This document shows positions 1 through 7,096 of a stretch of 64,000 nucleotides of DNA, piece by piece. Under the pieces are notes generated by a model. The model ran no database searches and was not told the origin of the DNA. It saw only the letters and a list, made by a program, of their open reading frames with translations. Position 1 is the stretch's first letter. Every line of letters begins with the position of its first letter. The stretch is taken from assembly GCA_024235955.1 (NCBI GenBank), contig JACKLJ010000001.1, positions 1,411,501 to 1,475,500 of the forward strand, given 5' to 3'. The translations under genes and the position numbers were made by a program. Origin of the DNA: Burkholderiaceae bacterium. Its GTDB lineage: Bacteria > Pseudomonadota > Gammaproteobacteria > Burkholderiales > Burkholderiaceae_C.

Positions 1-189
1 TTCCGCAGCTACTTCGGTGCCGAGCTGGAGCGGCTGGAGGTCATGCAGGACGATGGTCTGGTGGAGCTGAGCGACACCGCGATCCGCGTCACCCAGATGG
101 GCTGGTTCTTCGTGCGCGGCGTGGCCATGGTGTTCGACAAGTACCTGCAGGCCGATCGCAACCGTGCCCGGTTCTCCAAGATTATCTGA
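1..189 (+). CDS. hemN: Oxygen-independent coproporphyrinogen III oxidase, C-terminal end (partial)
   Basis: Only the last 62 codons are in the window; the gene starts upstream. The visible part has the HemN C-terminal pattern: a winged-helix-like stretch (LERLEVMQDDGLVEL), then GWFFVRGVAMVFDKYL and the closing RFSKII. HemN is a radical SAM enzyme that decarboxylates coproporphyrinogen III in anaerobic haem synthesis. The radical SAM cysteines are outside the window. In related genomes hemN lies near cbb3 oxidase assembly genes, which suits the SafE-type gene 55 bases downstream. The assignment rests on the tail only. Confidence 0.75.
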   Translation, partial: FRSYFGAELERLEVMQDDGLVELSDTAIRVTQMGWFFVRGVAMVFDKYLQADRNRARFSKII

Positions 190-244
190 CGCGCGCGCCC
201 AGGCTGCGATGCCGCGGCCGGTGATGGTTCGGGCAGGCGGCTGA

Positions 245-928
245 ATGCAGGCTTCCCTGGCGTTCACGGCCGTGCTGATGGGGCTGGCGGGTGGCCCGCA
301 CTGCATCGCCATGTGCGGCGCTGCCTGTGCCGGCATCGGCCAGGCCGCGGGCGAGCGGCGCGGTGCAGCGCTGGCGCTGTTCCAGCTGGGGCGCGTGGTG
401 GGCTACGCACTGCTCGGCGCGCTGGCGGCGGCCTCCATGCAGGGGCTGGGCTGGCTCACCGTGCATTCCGCCGCGCTGCGGCCGGTCTGGACCATGGTGC
501 ACGTCGCGGCGGCGGTGATCGGCCTGGTGTTGCTGATCCAGGCGCGCCAGCCGCTGTGGCTGGAAACCGGGGCGCGCCGCATCTGGGCCAGGGTGCGCGG
601 CGCCACCCAGCGCTGGGGTCTGGCGGCGCCACTGGGCATCGGCGTGGCCTGGGCCCTGCTGCCCTGCGGCCTGTTGTATTCGGCGCTGCTGGTGGCCACG
701 CTGTCGGGCAGCTGGGTCGAGGGCGCGCTGACCATGGCGCTGTTTGCGCTCGGCACCAGCGTGGCGATGACGGCTGGCCCCTGGCTGCTGCTCCGCTTTG
801 GCGCCGATGTGCGCGGCCAATGGGGCGTGCGCCTGGCCGGCCTGGCGCTGCTGGTGATGTCGGTGTGGGCTCTCTGGATGGGCTTCGCCCACGACCAGGC
901 ACCTTGGTGCGCGCCAGCGGTGGGTTGA
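245..928 (+). CDS. SafE/DsbD-like membrane protein (sulfite exporter TauE/SafE family)
   Basis: A 227-residue polytopic membrane protein with about six hydrophobic segments. It opens with the family motif GGPHCIAMCG (residues about 17-26), a His-Cys-x3-Cys signature seen in the DsbD_2 type heavy-metal or redox transport family. A second conserved stretch, LLPCGLLYSALL, sits near residue 140. In beta-proteobacteria such proteins lie beside cbb3 oxidase and hemN genes and are thought to help copper or redox handling during oxidase assembly. That role is inferred from context; the membrane topology and cysteine motifs are seen directly. The ATG at 245 opens directly into the first membrane segment. 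Confidence 0.7.
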   Translation: MQASLAFTAVLMGLAGGPHCIAMCGAACAGIGQAAGERRGAALALFQLGRVVGYALLGALAAASMQGLGWLTVHSAALRPVWTMVHVAAAVIGLVLLIQARQPLWLETGARRIWARVRGATQRWGLAAPLGIGVAWALLPCGLLYSALLVATLSGSWVEGALTMALFALGTSVAMTAGPWLLLRFGADVRGQWGVRLAGLALLVMSVWALWMGFAHDQAPWCAPAVG

Positions 929-1041
929 CCGGTTCTGGGGGCGCTCCAGCGCCTTGCCTTTGATGCTGCGCCCGCCAGCGCCGGACGGAGGGACAGACAC
1001 CCACCCCACGCCGCTGCGCAAAGGCGAATGCACCCACCTCG

Positions 1042-1098
1042 TTTGCTATTGACTGGATAGCTGCTTGCGCAAGCCAGTCGAGGGCTTGCCACCGATTT
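1042..1098 (-). repeat. Type-1 repeat copy (GCAGGCAGCTAT family)
   Basis: A degenerate reverse-orientation copy (ATAGCTGCTTGCGC with AGGGCTTGCC). With the type-2 element that follows it fills most of the 357-base gap between the two TauE/SafE-type genes. Confidence 0.65.
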
Positions 1099-1162
1099 CT
1101 CTTTCAATCGACCTGTTCGGCGCTGTGCTTTCGAGGGCACGCAACTGCTTCAGGCAAGCACC

Positions 1163-1285
1163 GCCGAAGGCCGCGGAGCAGACCAACCCGACGCACGCCG
1201 TGGTCGGGCTTGTACCGGCCACCCGCCGTCGGCGCCCTCACCAAGTAAGAGCGGCAAGGCGCGCCAGCACCTCAAAGGGTGCCAT
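1163..1285 (-). repeat. Type-2 repeat element, degenerate, after the 1286-2104 gene
   Basis: Read on the reverse strand it starts a few bases after the permease stop codon. It shows the family landmarks in order: CCCTTTGAG, the CTCTTACTTGGTGAGGG hairpin, an ACAAGCCCGACCACGGCGT segment and CTGCTCCGCGGCCTTCGG. It is more diverged than the copies at 9045 and 33833. Confidence 0.65.
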
Positions 1286-2104
1286 TCAGATCTGGCTCAA
1301 GCCCTTGTACAGCATGTACGCGCCCAGCAGGAACAGGATGCTGGCGAACACGCGCTTGAGCTTCTTCACCGGTAGCGCGTGCGCGGCCTTGGCACCCACC
1401 GGCGCCATCAGCACGCTGCAGACGGCGATTACCACCAGCGCCGGCAGCCACACGTAGCCGAAGGAGTGGGGCGGCAGGTTCTCTACCTTCAGGCCGCTCA
1501 CGATGTAGCCCGCCACGTTGGCCAGCGCGATGGGAAAGCCCAGCCCGGCGCTGGTGGCCACCGCCGCGTGGATGGGCACGTTGCACCAGGTCATGAACGG
1601 CACGCTGACGAAGCCCCCGCCCGCGCCCACCAGGCCCGAGAGGAAACCGATGCCGCCGCCCGCGCCCAGCAGGCCCGCCGGGCCCGGCAGCTGGCGCGAA
1701 GCGGCGGGCTTCTTGTCCAGGAACATCTGCGTGGCCGAGAAGAACACGAACACCGCGAACACCAGCGCCAGCGCCGCGCCCTTGAGCACGGCGAACACGC
1801 CCAGGCTGGCCACCATGGCGCCCAGCACGATGCCCGGCGCCAGCAGCTTGACGATGTCCCAGCGCACCGCGCCTTTCTTGTGGTGCGCCCGCACGCTGCT
1901 GACCGAGGTGAAGATGATGGTTGCCATGGAGGTGGCGATGGCCATCTTCACCGCCAGTCCAGGCGCCACGCCGCGCGCGCCCAGGATGGCCGACAGGAAG
2001 GGCACCATGATCATGCCGCCGCCGATGCCCAGCAGGCCGGCCAAAAAGCCGGTGGCCAGCCCCAGCAAGGCAAGTTCGACGATCAGCATGGGTTCGATGG
2101 GCAT
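1286..2104 (-). CDS. TauE/SafE family permease (PF01925 type)
   Basis: A 272-residue membrane protein with about eight hydrophobic segments and the two-fold repeated Gly-rich motif of the TauE/SafE (DUF81) family: FLAGLLGIGGG near the N-terminus and FLSGLVGAGGGFVSVP in the second half. Family members export sulfite, sulfoacetate or other organic anions across the inner membrane; the substrate here is unknown. The chosen start is the ATG at 2104; an in-frame TTG at 2122 and an ATG at 2089 are alternatives. It lies downstream of the 6S RNA gene on the same strand. Confidence 0.75.
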   Translation of the reverse strand: MPIEPMLIVELALLGLATGFLAGLLGIGGGMIMVPFLSAILGARGVAPGLAVKMAIATSMATIIFTSVSSVRAHHKKGAVRWDIVKLLAPGIVLGAMVASLGVFAVLKGAALALVFAVFVFFSATQMFLDKKPAASRQLPGPAGLLGAGGGIGFLSGLVGAGGGFVSVPFMTWCNVPIHAAVATSAGLGFPIALANVAGYIVSGLKVENLPPHSFGYVWLPALVVIAVCSVLMAPVGAKAAHALPVKKLKRVFASILFLLGAYMLYKGLSQI

Positions 2105-2162
2105 GGCAGGGGGCGCTCGCAAAGACGGGCGCCGCAGGCGCCCGGTTGGGAATGAAATGGCA

Positions 2163-2212
2163 GGGAAACCCTTGTCTGGCTGGCGTAGGCAGCTATGAAA
2201 AACGCAGCTTTT
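2163..2212 (+). repeat. Type-1 repeat copy, degenerate
   Basis: Keeps CCCTTG, GGCGTAGGCAGCTATGAAAA. It lies between the permease start and the 3' end of the 6S RNA. Confidence 0.5.
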
Positions 2213-2241
2213 GCAAGGCGGGCAAGGGCTTGGGAAGAGGT

Positions 2242-2416
2242 GTCTGCGAATGCCACCGGGCCGTCATCCTGAACGCGGGGGTTCAGGTGGGCGAGGTCAG
2301 ACTGGTCTTGGGTTCATCTGACGCGAGACGATCACGCCGACCAGACGATGTTCCAAGCCCGGGCTCATACGAGCATTGGTTCAAGGAAATATAAAGCCCG
2401 GCATGCATCGCAGACG
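2242..2416 (-). ncRNA. ssrS: 6S RNA (ssrS)
   Basis: On the reverse strand a strong closing stem is visible: GTCTGCGA at 2415-2408 pairs with TCGCAGAC at 2249-2242, continued by ATGCC/GGCAT and a GGGC/GCCC step. The 175-base span is the usual 6S length. The middle shows CCTTGAACCAATGC on the 5' side of a large bubble, an apical stem (CTGGTC/GACCAG) and, on the 3' side, CACCTGAAC-N6-GTTCAGG, matching the small 3'-bubble hairpin of E. coli 6S RNA. A -10 like TAAAAT lies at 2427-2422, at the right distance for a start near 2416. Position downstream of zapA is the conserved location. 6S RNA binds sigma-70 RNA polymerase as a promoter mimic. The ends are estimates. Confidence 0.8.
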
Positions 2417-2535
2417 GGGTGATTTTACTCCGCCGCGGCAGTGGCGTGACGGTCCGGCGGCGCGCAGATGTGCTGGCCGCGACCAGCGGATACGGCTCGC
2501 CGTGGTGCGGCGCCGGCACCCCCATTTCATGAATG

Positions 2536-2592
2536 ATTCTGGCCTCCAGCCTAGGCGCAGCGGGCGCAGGCAGCTATAAAAACAAAAGCAAT
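2536..2592 (+). repeat. Type-1 repeat copy
   Basis: Well conserved: GGCCTCCAGCC, then CGGGCGCAGGCAGCTAT. It lies between the zapA 3' end and the 6S promoter, on the opposite strand to both. Confidence 0.75.
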
Positions 2593-2630
2593 CAGATGGC
2601 TGGGGTGCGGGTGGTGCCCCCCGCGCCGGC

Positions 2631-2975
2631 TCAGAGCAACTGGCCGTCGTCGCTCAGCGCGTCGTCCAGGCGGGCGAGCAGGGCGGCGAGGGCGGCCTGG
2701 CCGGCTTCGCCCGGTTCCGCGGATGCAGCGGCGGCGGGCGCCGGGGTCGGGGCTACCGCGGCGTCGTTGGCGGCGGCCGGTTCCGAGAGCTCGAACGCCA
2801 GATTCAGCGCCGCCAGCACGGCGATGCGGTCGCGCGCCTTGATCTTGCCGGCGTCGCGGATCTTGCACATGGCGGCGTCCACGCGGGCCACGGCATCTTT
2901 CAGCCGGTCTTCGCCGCCCTCGGGGCAGCCCAGCAGGTAGCCCTGGCCCATGATGCGCACTTCGACCTGGTTCAT
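2631..2975 (-). CDS. zapA: Cell division protein ZapA
   Basis: A 114-residue protein with the ZapA domain at the N-terminus: VRIMGQGYLLGCPEG, then DAAMCKIRDAG and the helix DRIAVLAALNLAFEL. ZapA binds FtsZ, bundles protofilaments and stabilises the Z ring in the cytoplasm. The C-terminal third is an Ala-rich low-complexity stretch (AAVAPTPAPAAAASA) before a final helical piece. Its start overlaps the upstream coiled-coil gene by four bases (ATGA type), so the two are co-translated. 6S RNA follows downstream on the same strand, the conserved zapA-ssrS order. Confidence 0.9.
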   Translation of the reverse strand: MNQVEVRIMGQGYLLGCPEGGEDRLKDAVARVDAAMCKIRDAGKIKARDRIAVLAALNLAFELSEPAAANDAAVAPTPAPAAAASAEPGEAGQAALAALLARLDDALSDDGQLL

Positions 2976-3214
2976 TCGGCCTCCCGGGCGGTGGGGGCGC
3001 CGCTGTCTTCGCCGCCGTTGGCGGGCAGGCGGTCAATCAGCGCATCGACCCGCGCGCGCGCCGCCAGCAGGCGCGACTTCAGGCTGTCGCGCTCGTGCGT
3101 GAGCTGGCGTACCTGTTCGGCCAGCAGCTCGTTGGTGCGGCGAAGCTCGTCGTGGCGCAGCAGCAGGCGCTCCACGCGTTCTGAAATCTGGTCGATCAGC
3201 GGTGTGTCTGGCAT
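2972..3214 (-). CDS. Small coiled-coil protein, ZapB-like / TIGR02449 type
   Basis: An 80-residue, almost wholly helical protein. The stretch from ISERVERLLLRHDELRRTN to RLLAARARVDALIDRLP shows heptad spacing of Leu and Val. Small coiled-coil proteins encoded directly before zapA are common in beta- and gamma-proteobacteria and are annotated as ZapB-like or TIGR02449; a role in the Z-ring complex is inferred from this. The ATG at 3214 gives the expected MPDTPLID start; an upstream ATG at 3244 adds ten residues. It overlaps zapA by four bases. Confidence 0.7.
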   Translation of the reverse strand: MPDTPLIDQISERVERLLLRHDELRRTNELLAEQVRQLTHERDSLKSRLLAARARVDALIDRLPANGGEDSGAPTAREAE

Positions 3215-3284
3215 GGCAGGCAGCGTCAAAAGGCGCTGCGCCATTGTAGGGCGGCCGGACCACGCGCTTTACAATCGGCGGCGT

Positions 3285-3515
3285 TGGTGCTCGCGTCCCG
3301 TGGTTCACACGGGCGCAGTTCAACGGGAAGCAGGACGGCCGACCCGCCACGGGTCATCCAGCCCAACCTGCGCTGCCCCCGCAACGGTAAGCGGACGGGA
3401 TGCGCCTCCAGCGCGCCCCAGACCTGCCTCATCACAGCCACTGGCCGCCTTGAACAAGCGGCCGGGAAGGCGAGGCAACCAAAGGTCCAGTCGCCGCCAG
3501 CCCGGATACCGGCCA
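3285..3515 (+). promoter_or_regulatory. Cobalamin riboswitch (AdoCbl type) upstream of btuB
   Basis: The conserved landmarks occur in order: AACGGGAAGCAGG, GCTGCCCCCGCAACGGTAAGCGG (the B12 box region with CCCGCAACGGTAA), an AGCCACTGG segment, CCGGGAAGGCG, and GCCAGCCCGGATACCGGCC at the 3' end. Binding of adenosylcobalamin would repress expression of btuB and whatever is co-transcribed with it. A -10 like TACAAT at 3270-3275 lies just upstream. About 108 bases separate the aptamer from the btuB start, room for the expression platform; its switching structure was not worked out. Confidence 0.95.
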
Positions 3516-3623
3516 ACACGGCGGTCACGCGCCCGCAGCCAGAGGAGGGCGTGCGTGTGGCCATGTCGCCCCATACGCTGGCGGGGAAGCCGGCAGGGGC
3601 ATGTTGTTGATCGTGCTTTCGCC

Positions 3624-5495
3624 ATGTTTCATTCCAAGCAACGCCTTTCCGCGGCCCCGCGCCGCATCGCGCTCGCCTGCGCGCTCGCCGCCGCCGGTGG
3701 CGCCCACGCCCAGACCGCCACCGATCCCGCACCCGCTGACGGCGCCGTCACCGTGGCCCAGCTGGCCGCGCCCAGCCTGCCCGACACCATCGTCACCGCC
3801 AACCGCGTGGCTCAGCCGCTGACCGACGTGCTGGCCGACGTCACCCTGCTCGACGAACGGCAGATCCGCGACAGCGGCGCCGTCACCATCGCCGACCTGC
3901 TGCAGCGGCAGCCGGGCCTGGAGCTGTCGCGCAACGGCGGCCCCGGCACCACCACCAGCCTGTTCATGCGCGGTGCCGAGAACCGCTTCACCGCCGTCTA
4001 CATCGACGGCGTGCGCGTCGATACCCAGGCCACTGGCGGCGCACCGTGGGAGGCCATCGCGCTCGGCCAGGTGGAGCGCATCGAGATCGTGCGCGGCCCG
4101 GCCGCGGCGGTGTACGGCTCCGACGCCATCGCCGGCGTGGTGCAGATCTTCACCAAAAAGGGCGACGGCCCCTTCAGCCCCTACGTGGGACTGGGCGTGG
4201 GCAGCCGCCGCACCGGCAAGCTGGAGGCCGGCTTTTCCGGCAAGAACGGCGCGTTGGACTACGCGCTGGGCGCGGCGCGCGACCTGAGCCGCGGTTTCAA
4301 CAGCCGGCCCGACGCCAACCCCGATCTCGACGGCTACCGCCAGACTTCCGCCAGCGGCCGTCTGGGCGTGCAGCTGAACGACGACCACCGCATCGACCTC
4401 AGCGCCACCTCCAGCCACATCAAGGCCGGCTACGACGGCTTCACGCCCGATCTGCACGACGTGTCCGACAGCCGCCTGAGCACCCTGGGCGCGAGCTGGA
4501 GCGGCCAGTGGACGAAGAACTTCAGCACCCGCCTGTCGGTCAGCGAATCGCAGCAGCGCTACGAGACCGAGCCCTCGCCCTACCTCACCAAGACCACGCT
4601 GCGCAACGTGCTCCTGCAGAACGAGTGGCGCCAGGGCGGCCACCTGGTCACCGCCGCGCTGGAGCGGCGCGAGGACCACCTGACCAACGACCCCATCGAC
4701 CAGAGCCGGCACCAGGATGCCATTGCGCTTGGCTATGGCTACACGGGCGGGCCGCACACGCTGCAGGTCAACCTGCGGCACGACCGCGACAGCGAGTTCG
4801 GCGGCCAGACCACCGGTGGCGTGGCCTACGGCTACAGCTTCGCGCCCGGCTGGCGCGTGACTGGCGCGGTCGGCACGGCCTTCCGCGTGCCCACGCTCTA
4901 CCAGCGCTTTTCCGAATACGGCTATGGCGGCCTGCAGCCCGAGAAGAGCCGCAACCTGGAGCTGGGCCTGCACTGGGCCGACCACGGCAGCCGCTTCGGC
5001 ATCGTGGCCTACCGCAACCGCGTGACGGACCTCATCACCTTCGGCGCCGCCGGGCCCTGCGGTTCTCTCTACGGCTGCTACGCCAACACCGGCCGCGCGG
5101 TGCTGCGCGGCGTGACGATCTCGGGCGCGCACAAGTTCGGCCCGGTTAACCTGGCCGGCTCGCTGGACCTGCAGGACCCGCACGACGCCGCTACCGGCAA
5201 GCTGCTGGCGCGCCGGGCCAAGCGCATCCTCAAGCTGAACGCCGACACCCGCGTGGCCGGCTGGACGCTGGGGGCCGAATGGCTGGCTTCCAGCAAGCGC
5301 TACGACAACGCCGCCAACACCAACGTGCTGGGCGGCTACGGCCTGGTCAACCTGTACGCCAGCACTACCGTCGCACGCGAATGGCAGCTGCTGGCGCGCA
5401 TCGACAACCTGGGCGACAAGGCCTACCAGCTGGCGCGCGGCTACGCCACGCCGGGCCGCAGCTTCTATGTGGGGCTGCGCTGGTCCCCAAAATGA
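3624..5495 (+). CDS. btuB: TonB-dependent vitamin B12 receptor BtuB
   Basis: A 623-residue outer-membrane beta-barrel receptor. Residues 1-29 are a signal peptide ending GGAHA. A TonB-box-like PDTIVTANR follows at about 53-61, then the plug domain (LLQRQPGLELSRNGG, TAVYIDGVRVD, RIEIVRGPAAAVYGSDAIAGVVQI), then the barrel, ending in a C-terminal aromatic (SFYVGLRWSPK). BtuB binds cobalamin outside the cell and imports it with TonB energy. The ATG at 3624 is chosen because it opens directly into the signal peptide; the open frame extends upstream through the riboswitch. The upstream riboswitch and downstream btuF/C/D support the substrate. Confidence 0.93.
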   Translation: MFHSKQRLSAAPRRIALACALAAAGGAHAQTATDPAPADGAVTVAQLAAPSLPDTIVTANRVAQPLTDVLADVTLLDERQIRDSGAVTIADLLQRQPGLELSRNGGPGTTTSLFMRGAENRFTAVYIDGVRVDTQATGGAPWEAIALGQVERIEIVRGPAAAVYGSDAIAGVVQIFTKKGDGPFSPYVGLGVGSRRTGKLEAGFSGKNGALDYALGAARDLSRGFNSRPDANPDLDGYRQTSASGRLGVQLNDDHRIDLSATSSHIKAGYDGFTPDLHDVSDSRLSTLGASWSGQWTKNFSTRLSVSESQQRYETEPSPYLTKTTLRNVLLQNEWRQGGHLVTAALERREDHLTNDPIDQSRHQDAIALGYGYTGGPHTLQVNLRHDRDSEFGGQTTGGVAYGYSFAPGWRVTGAVGTAFRVPTLYQRFSEYGYGGLQPEKSRNLELGLHWADHGSRFGIVAYRNRVTDLITFGAAGPCGSLYGCYANTGRAVLRGVTISGAHKFGPVNLAGSLDLQDPHDAATGKLLARRAKRILKLNADTRVAGWTLGAEWLASSKRYDNAANTNVLGGYGLVNLYASTTVAREWQLLARIDNLGDKAYQLARGYATPGRSFYVGLRWSPK

Positions 5496-5600
5496 CGCTC
5501 CCCCCGAAGCGCCTGCGGCGCCTCCCCCCGAGGGGGCGGGCCGGCCGCTTCGGAGCGGCCGTGCGCAGCGGCCCCTTGGCTGGTGGCCCGCTGTCCTTGT
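5496..5600 (+). repeat. Type-2-like repeat element after btuB (divergent variant)
   Basis: It starts immediately after the btuB stop codon: CGCTCCCCCCGAAGCGCCTGCGGCGCC, then a CCCCCCGAGGGGG hairpin and CGGAGCGGCC. The layout matches the type-2 elements (proline-rich C run, hairpin, GC-rich tail), but the tail differs. Confidence 0.6.
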
Positions 5601-5605
5601 GTGGT

Positions 5606-5655
5606 TTGAATGGCTTGCCGCCTGCCCCGGTCAACTGCAGTCAGCTATGAATGTT
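5606..5655 (+). repeat. Type-1 repeat copy, degenerate, supplying a start codon
   Basis: Ends CTGCAGTCAGCTATGAA; the ATG inside this conserved end (5647) is the start codon of the next gene. The left part is diverged. Confidence 0.45.
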
Positions 5656-6492
5656 GAAGCACTCCAGTCGGTTGAAAGCGCGGCGCGCGGCCCGCGTCGC
5701 ATCGTCTGCCTGACCGAGGAAACGACCGAGTGGCTGTACCTGCTGGGCCAGCAGTGGCGCATCGCCGGCATCAGCGGCTACACCGTGCGGCCACCGCGCG
5801 CTCGGCAGGAAAAGCCGCGCGTCAGCGCCTTCCTGAGCGCGAAGATCGACAAGATCCTGGCGCTGGAGCCCGACTGCGTGTTCGGCTTCTCCGACCTGCA
5901 GGACGACATCGCCGCCCAGCTCATCCGCGCCGGCGTGCAGGTGACGGTGTTCAACCAGCGCAGCGTGGCGCAGATCGTGGAGATGCTGCGGCAGGTGGCC
6001 GCCATCGTCGATGCGGCGACGCAGGGCGAGGCGCTGCTGCTGCAGATGCAGGAGCGCCTGGCGCAGATGCGGCAAGCGGTTCAGGCGCTTCTGGCTCAGG
6101 GCAAACGGCGCCCGCGCGTGTACTTCGAGGAATGGGACGAGCCCGGCATCAGCGGCATCCAGTGGGTGTCGGAGCTGATCCACATCGCCGGCGGGGAAGA
6201 CATCTACCCCGAACTCGCGCGCCAGCCGCTCGGCAAGGACCGCATCATCGCCGACCCGCTGGAAACCGCGCGCCGCGCGCCAGACATCGTGATCGGCTCC
6301 TGGTGCGGCAAGAAGTTCCGGCCCGGGAAAGTGGCCACGCGCCCCGGTTGGGCCGACGTGCCGGCGGTGCGGGGCAGCCAGCTGTTCGAGATCAAGTCCG
6401 CCGACATCCTGCAGCCCGGCCCCGCCGCGCTGACCGATGGCGCCGAGCAGCTGCACCGCATCTGCACCGGCTGGATGGCTGCGCATGGCTGA
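5647..6492 (+). CDS. Cobalamin-binding protein, BtuF-like, without signal peptide
   Basis: A 281-residue protein of the periplasmic-binding-protein fold used for corrinoids and siderophores (PF01497 type). Motifs are RIVCLTEETTEWLYLLG, GISGYTVRPPRAR, VSAFLSAKIDKIL and GGEDIYPELA. It begins directly with MNVEALQ and has no signal peptide. It therefore appears cytoplasmic, unlike the second, secreted copy at 7093. Related short proteins in other B12 clusters also lack a leader, so this may be normal for the subfamily. The ATG at 5647 lies in the end of a type-1 repeat; the frame is open further upstream, but only through repeat DNA. It overlaps cobU by eight bases. Confidence 0.75.
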   Translation: MNVEALQSVESAARGPRRIVCLTEETTEWLYLLGQQWRIAGISGYTVRPPRARQEKPRVSAFLSAKIDKILALEPDCVFGFSDLQDDIAAQLIRAGVQVTVFNQRSVAQIVEMLRQVAAIVDAATQGEALLLQMQERLAQMRQAVQALLAQGKRRPRVYFEEWDEPGISGIQWVSELIHIAGGEDIYPELARQPLGKDRIIADPLETARRAPDIVIGSWCGKKFRPGKVATRPGWADVPAVRGSQLFEIKSADILQPGPAALTDGAEQLHRICTGWMAAHG

Positions 6493-7096
6493 GACGCTCA
6501 CAACCGACGCTCTTGCCCTGGCCCGCAGCGAGCTGATCCTGGGCGGCCAGAAAAGCGGCAAATCGCGCCGCGCCGAAAGCCTGGCCGCCGCTTGGCTGGC
6601 GCAGGCGCCGGCCCACCGGGCCGTGCTGATCGCCACCGCCGAGGCGCACGACGACGAGATGCGCGCGCGCATCGCCCGCCACCAGCGCGAGCGCGCCGAG
6701 CGCGTGCCCGGCCTGGTCACGCTGGAAGCGCCGCACGACCTGCCCGGCGCCATCGCCCAGACCGGCGGCGCCGAAACGCTGCGCGTGGTCGATTGCCTCA
6801 CGCTCTGGCTCACCGCGCAGCTGATGCCGGTGCAGGCAAATTCAGAACAAAAAGTGCCTCCAGCCGGCTACGGACGGGCGCAGGCAGCTATGCTTTTGCA
6901 AGCGATCGAAACCTGCGCCGGCCCCATCGTGCTGGTCGGCAACGAGATCGGCCTGGGCGTGATTCCGCTCGGGCGTGAGGTGCGTGCCTTCGTCGACGCG
7001 CTGGGCGCGCTCAACCAGGCGGTGGCCGCGGCGTGCGAGCGCGTCACGCTGATGGCGGCCGGCCTGCCGCTCACGCTGAAGGAGCGCGCGCCATGA
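6485..7096 (+). CDS. cobU: Bifunctional adenosylcobinamide kinase / adenosylcobinamide-phosphate guanylyltransferase
   Basis: A 203-residue CobU/CobP enzyme that phosphorylates adenosylcobinamide and transfers GMP to give adenosylcobinamide-GDP. Motifs are the P-loop GGQKSGKS (20-27) with RRAES, the VDCLTLWL strand-helix, VGNEIGLGVIP and the LNQAVAAACERV helix before the C-terminal GLP. Residues about 118-139 (ending GRAQAAM) are encoded by a type-1 repeat (6838-6901) and sit between the CLTLWL helix and the GPIVLVGNE strand, a position where a loop can grow. The insertion keeps the frame. It overlaps btuF by four bases (ATGA), showing translational coupling. Confidence 0.92.
   Translation: MAETLTTDALALARSELILGGQKSGKSRRAESLAAAWLAQAPAHRAVLIATAEAHDDEMRARIARHQRERAERVPGLVTLEAPHDLPGAIAQTGGAETLRVVDCLTLWLTAQLMPVQANSEQKVPPAGYGRAQAAMLLQAIETCAGPIVLVGNEIGLGVIPLGREVRAFVDALGALNQAVAAACERVTLMAAGLPLTLKERAP
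6838..6901 (+). repeat. Type-1 repeat copy inside cobU, in frame
   Basis: TTCAGAACAAAAAGTGCCTCCAGCC, a variable centre, CGGGCGCAGGCAGCTAT. Well conserved, same strand as the gene, read as ...SEQKVPPAG..GRAQAAM. Confidence 0.85.

Noticed and set aside
2991..3623. Open frame running from 2991 through the riboswitch into btuB
   Set aside because: It crosses the cobalamin riboswitch and opposes the zapA-side gene; the BtuB signal peptide starts at 3624.
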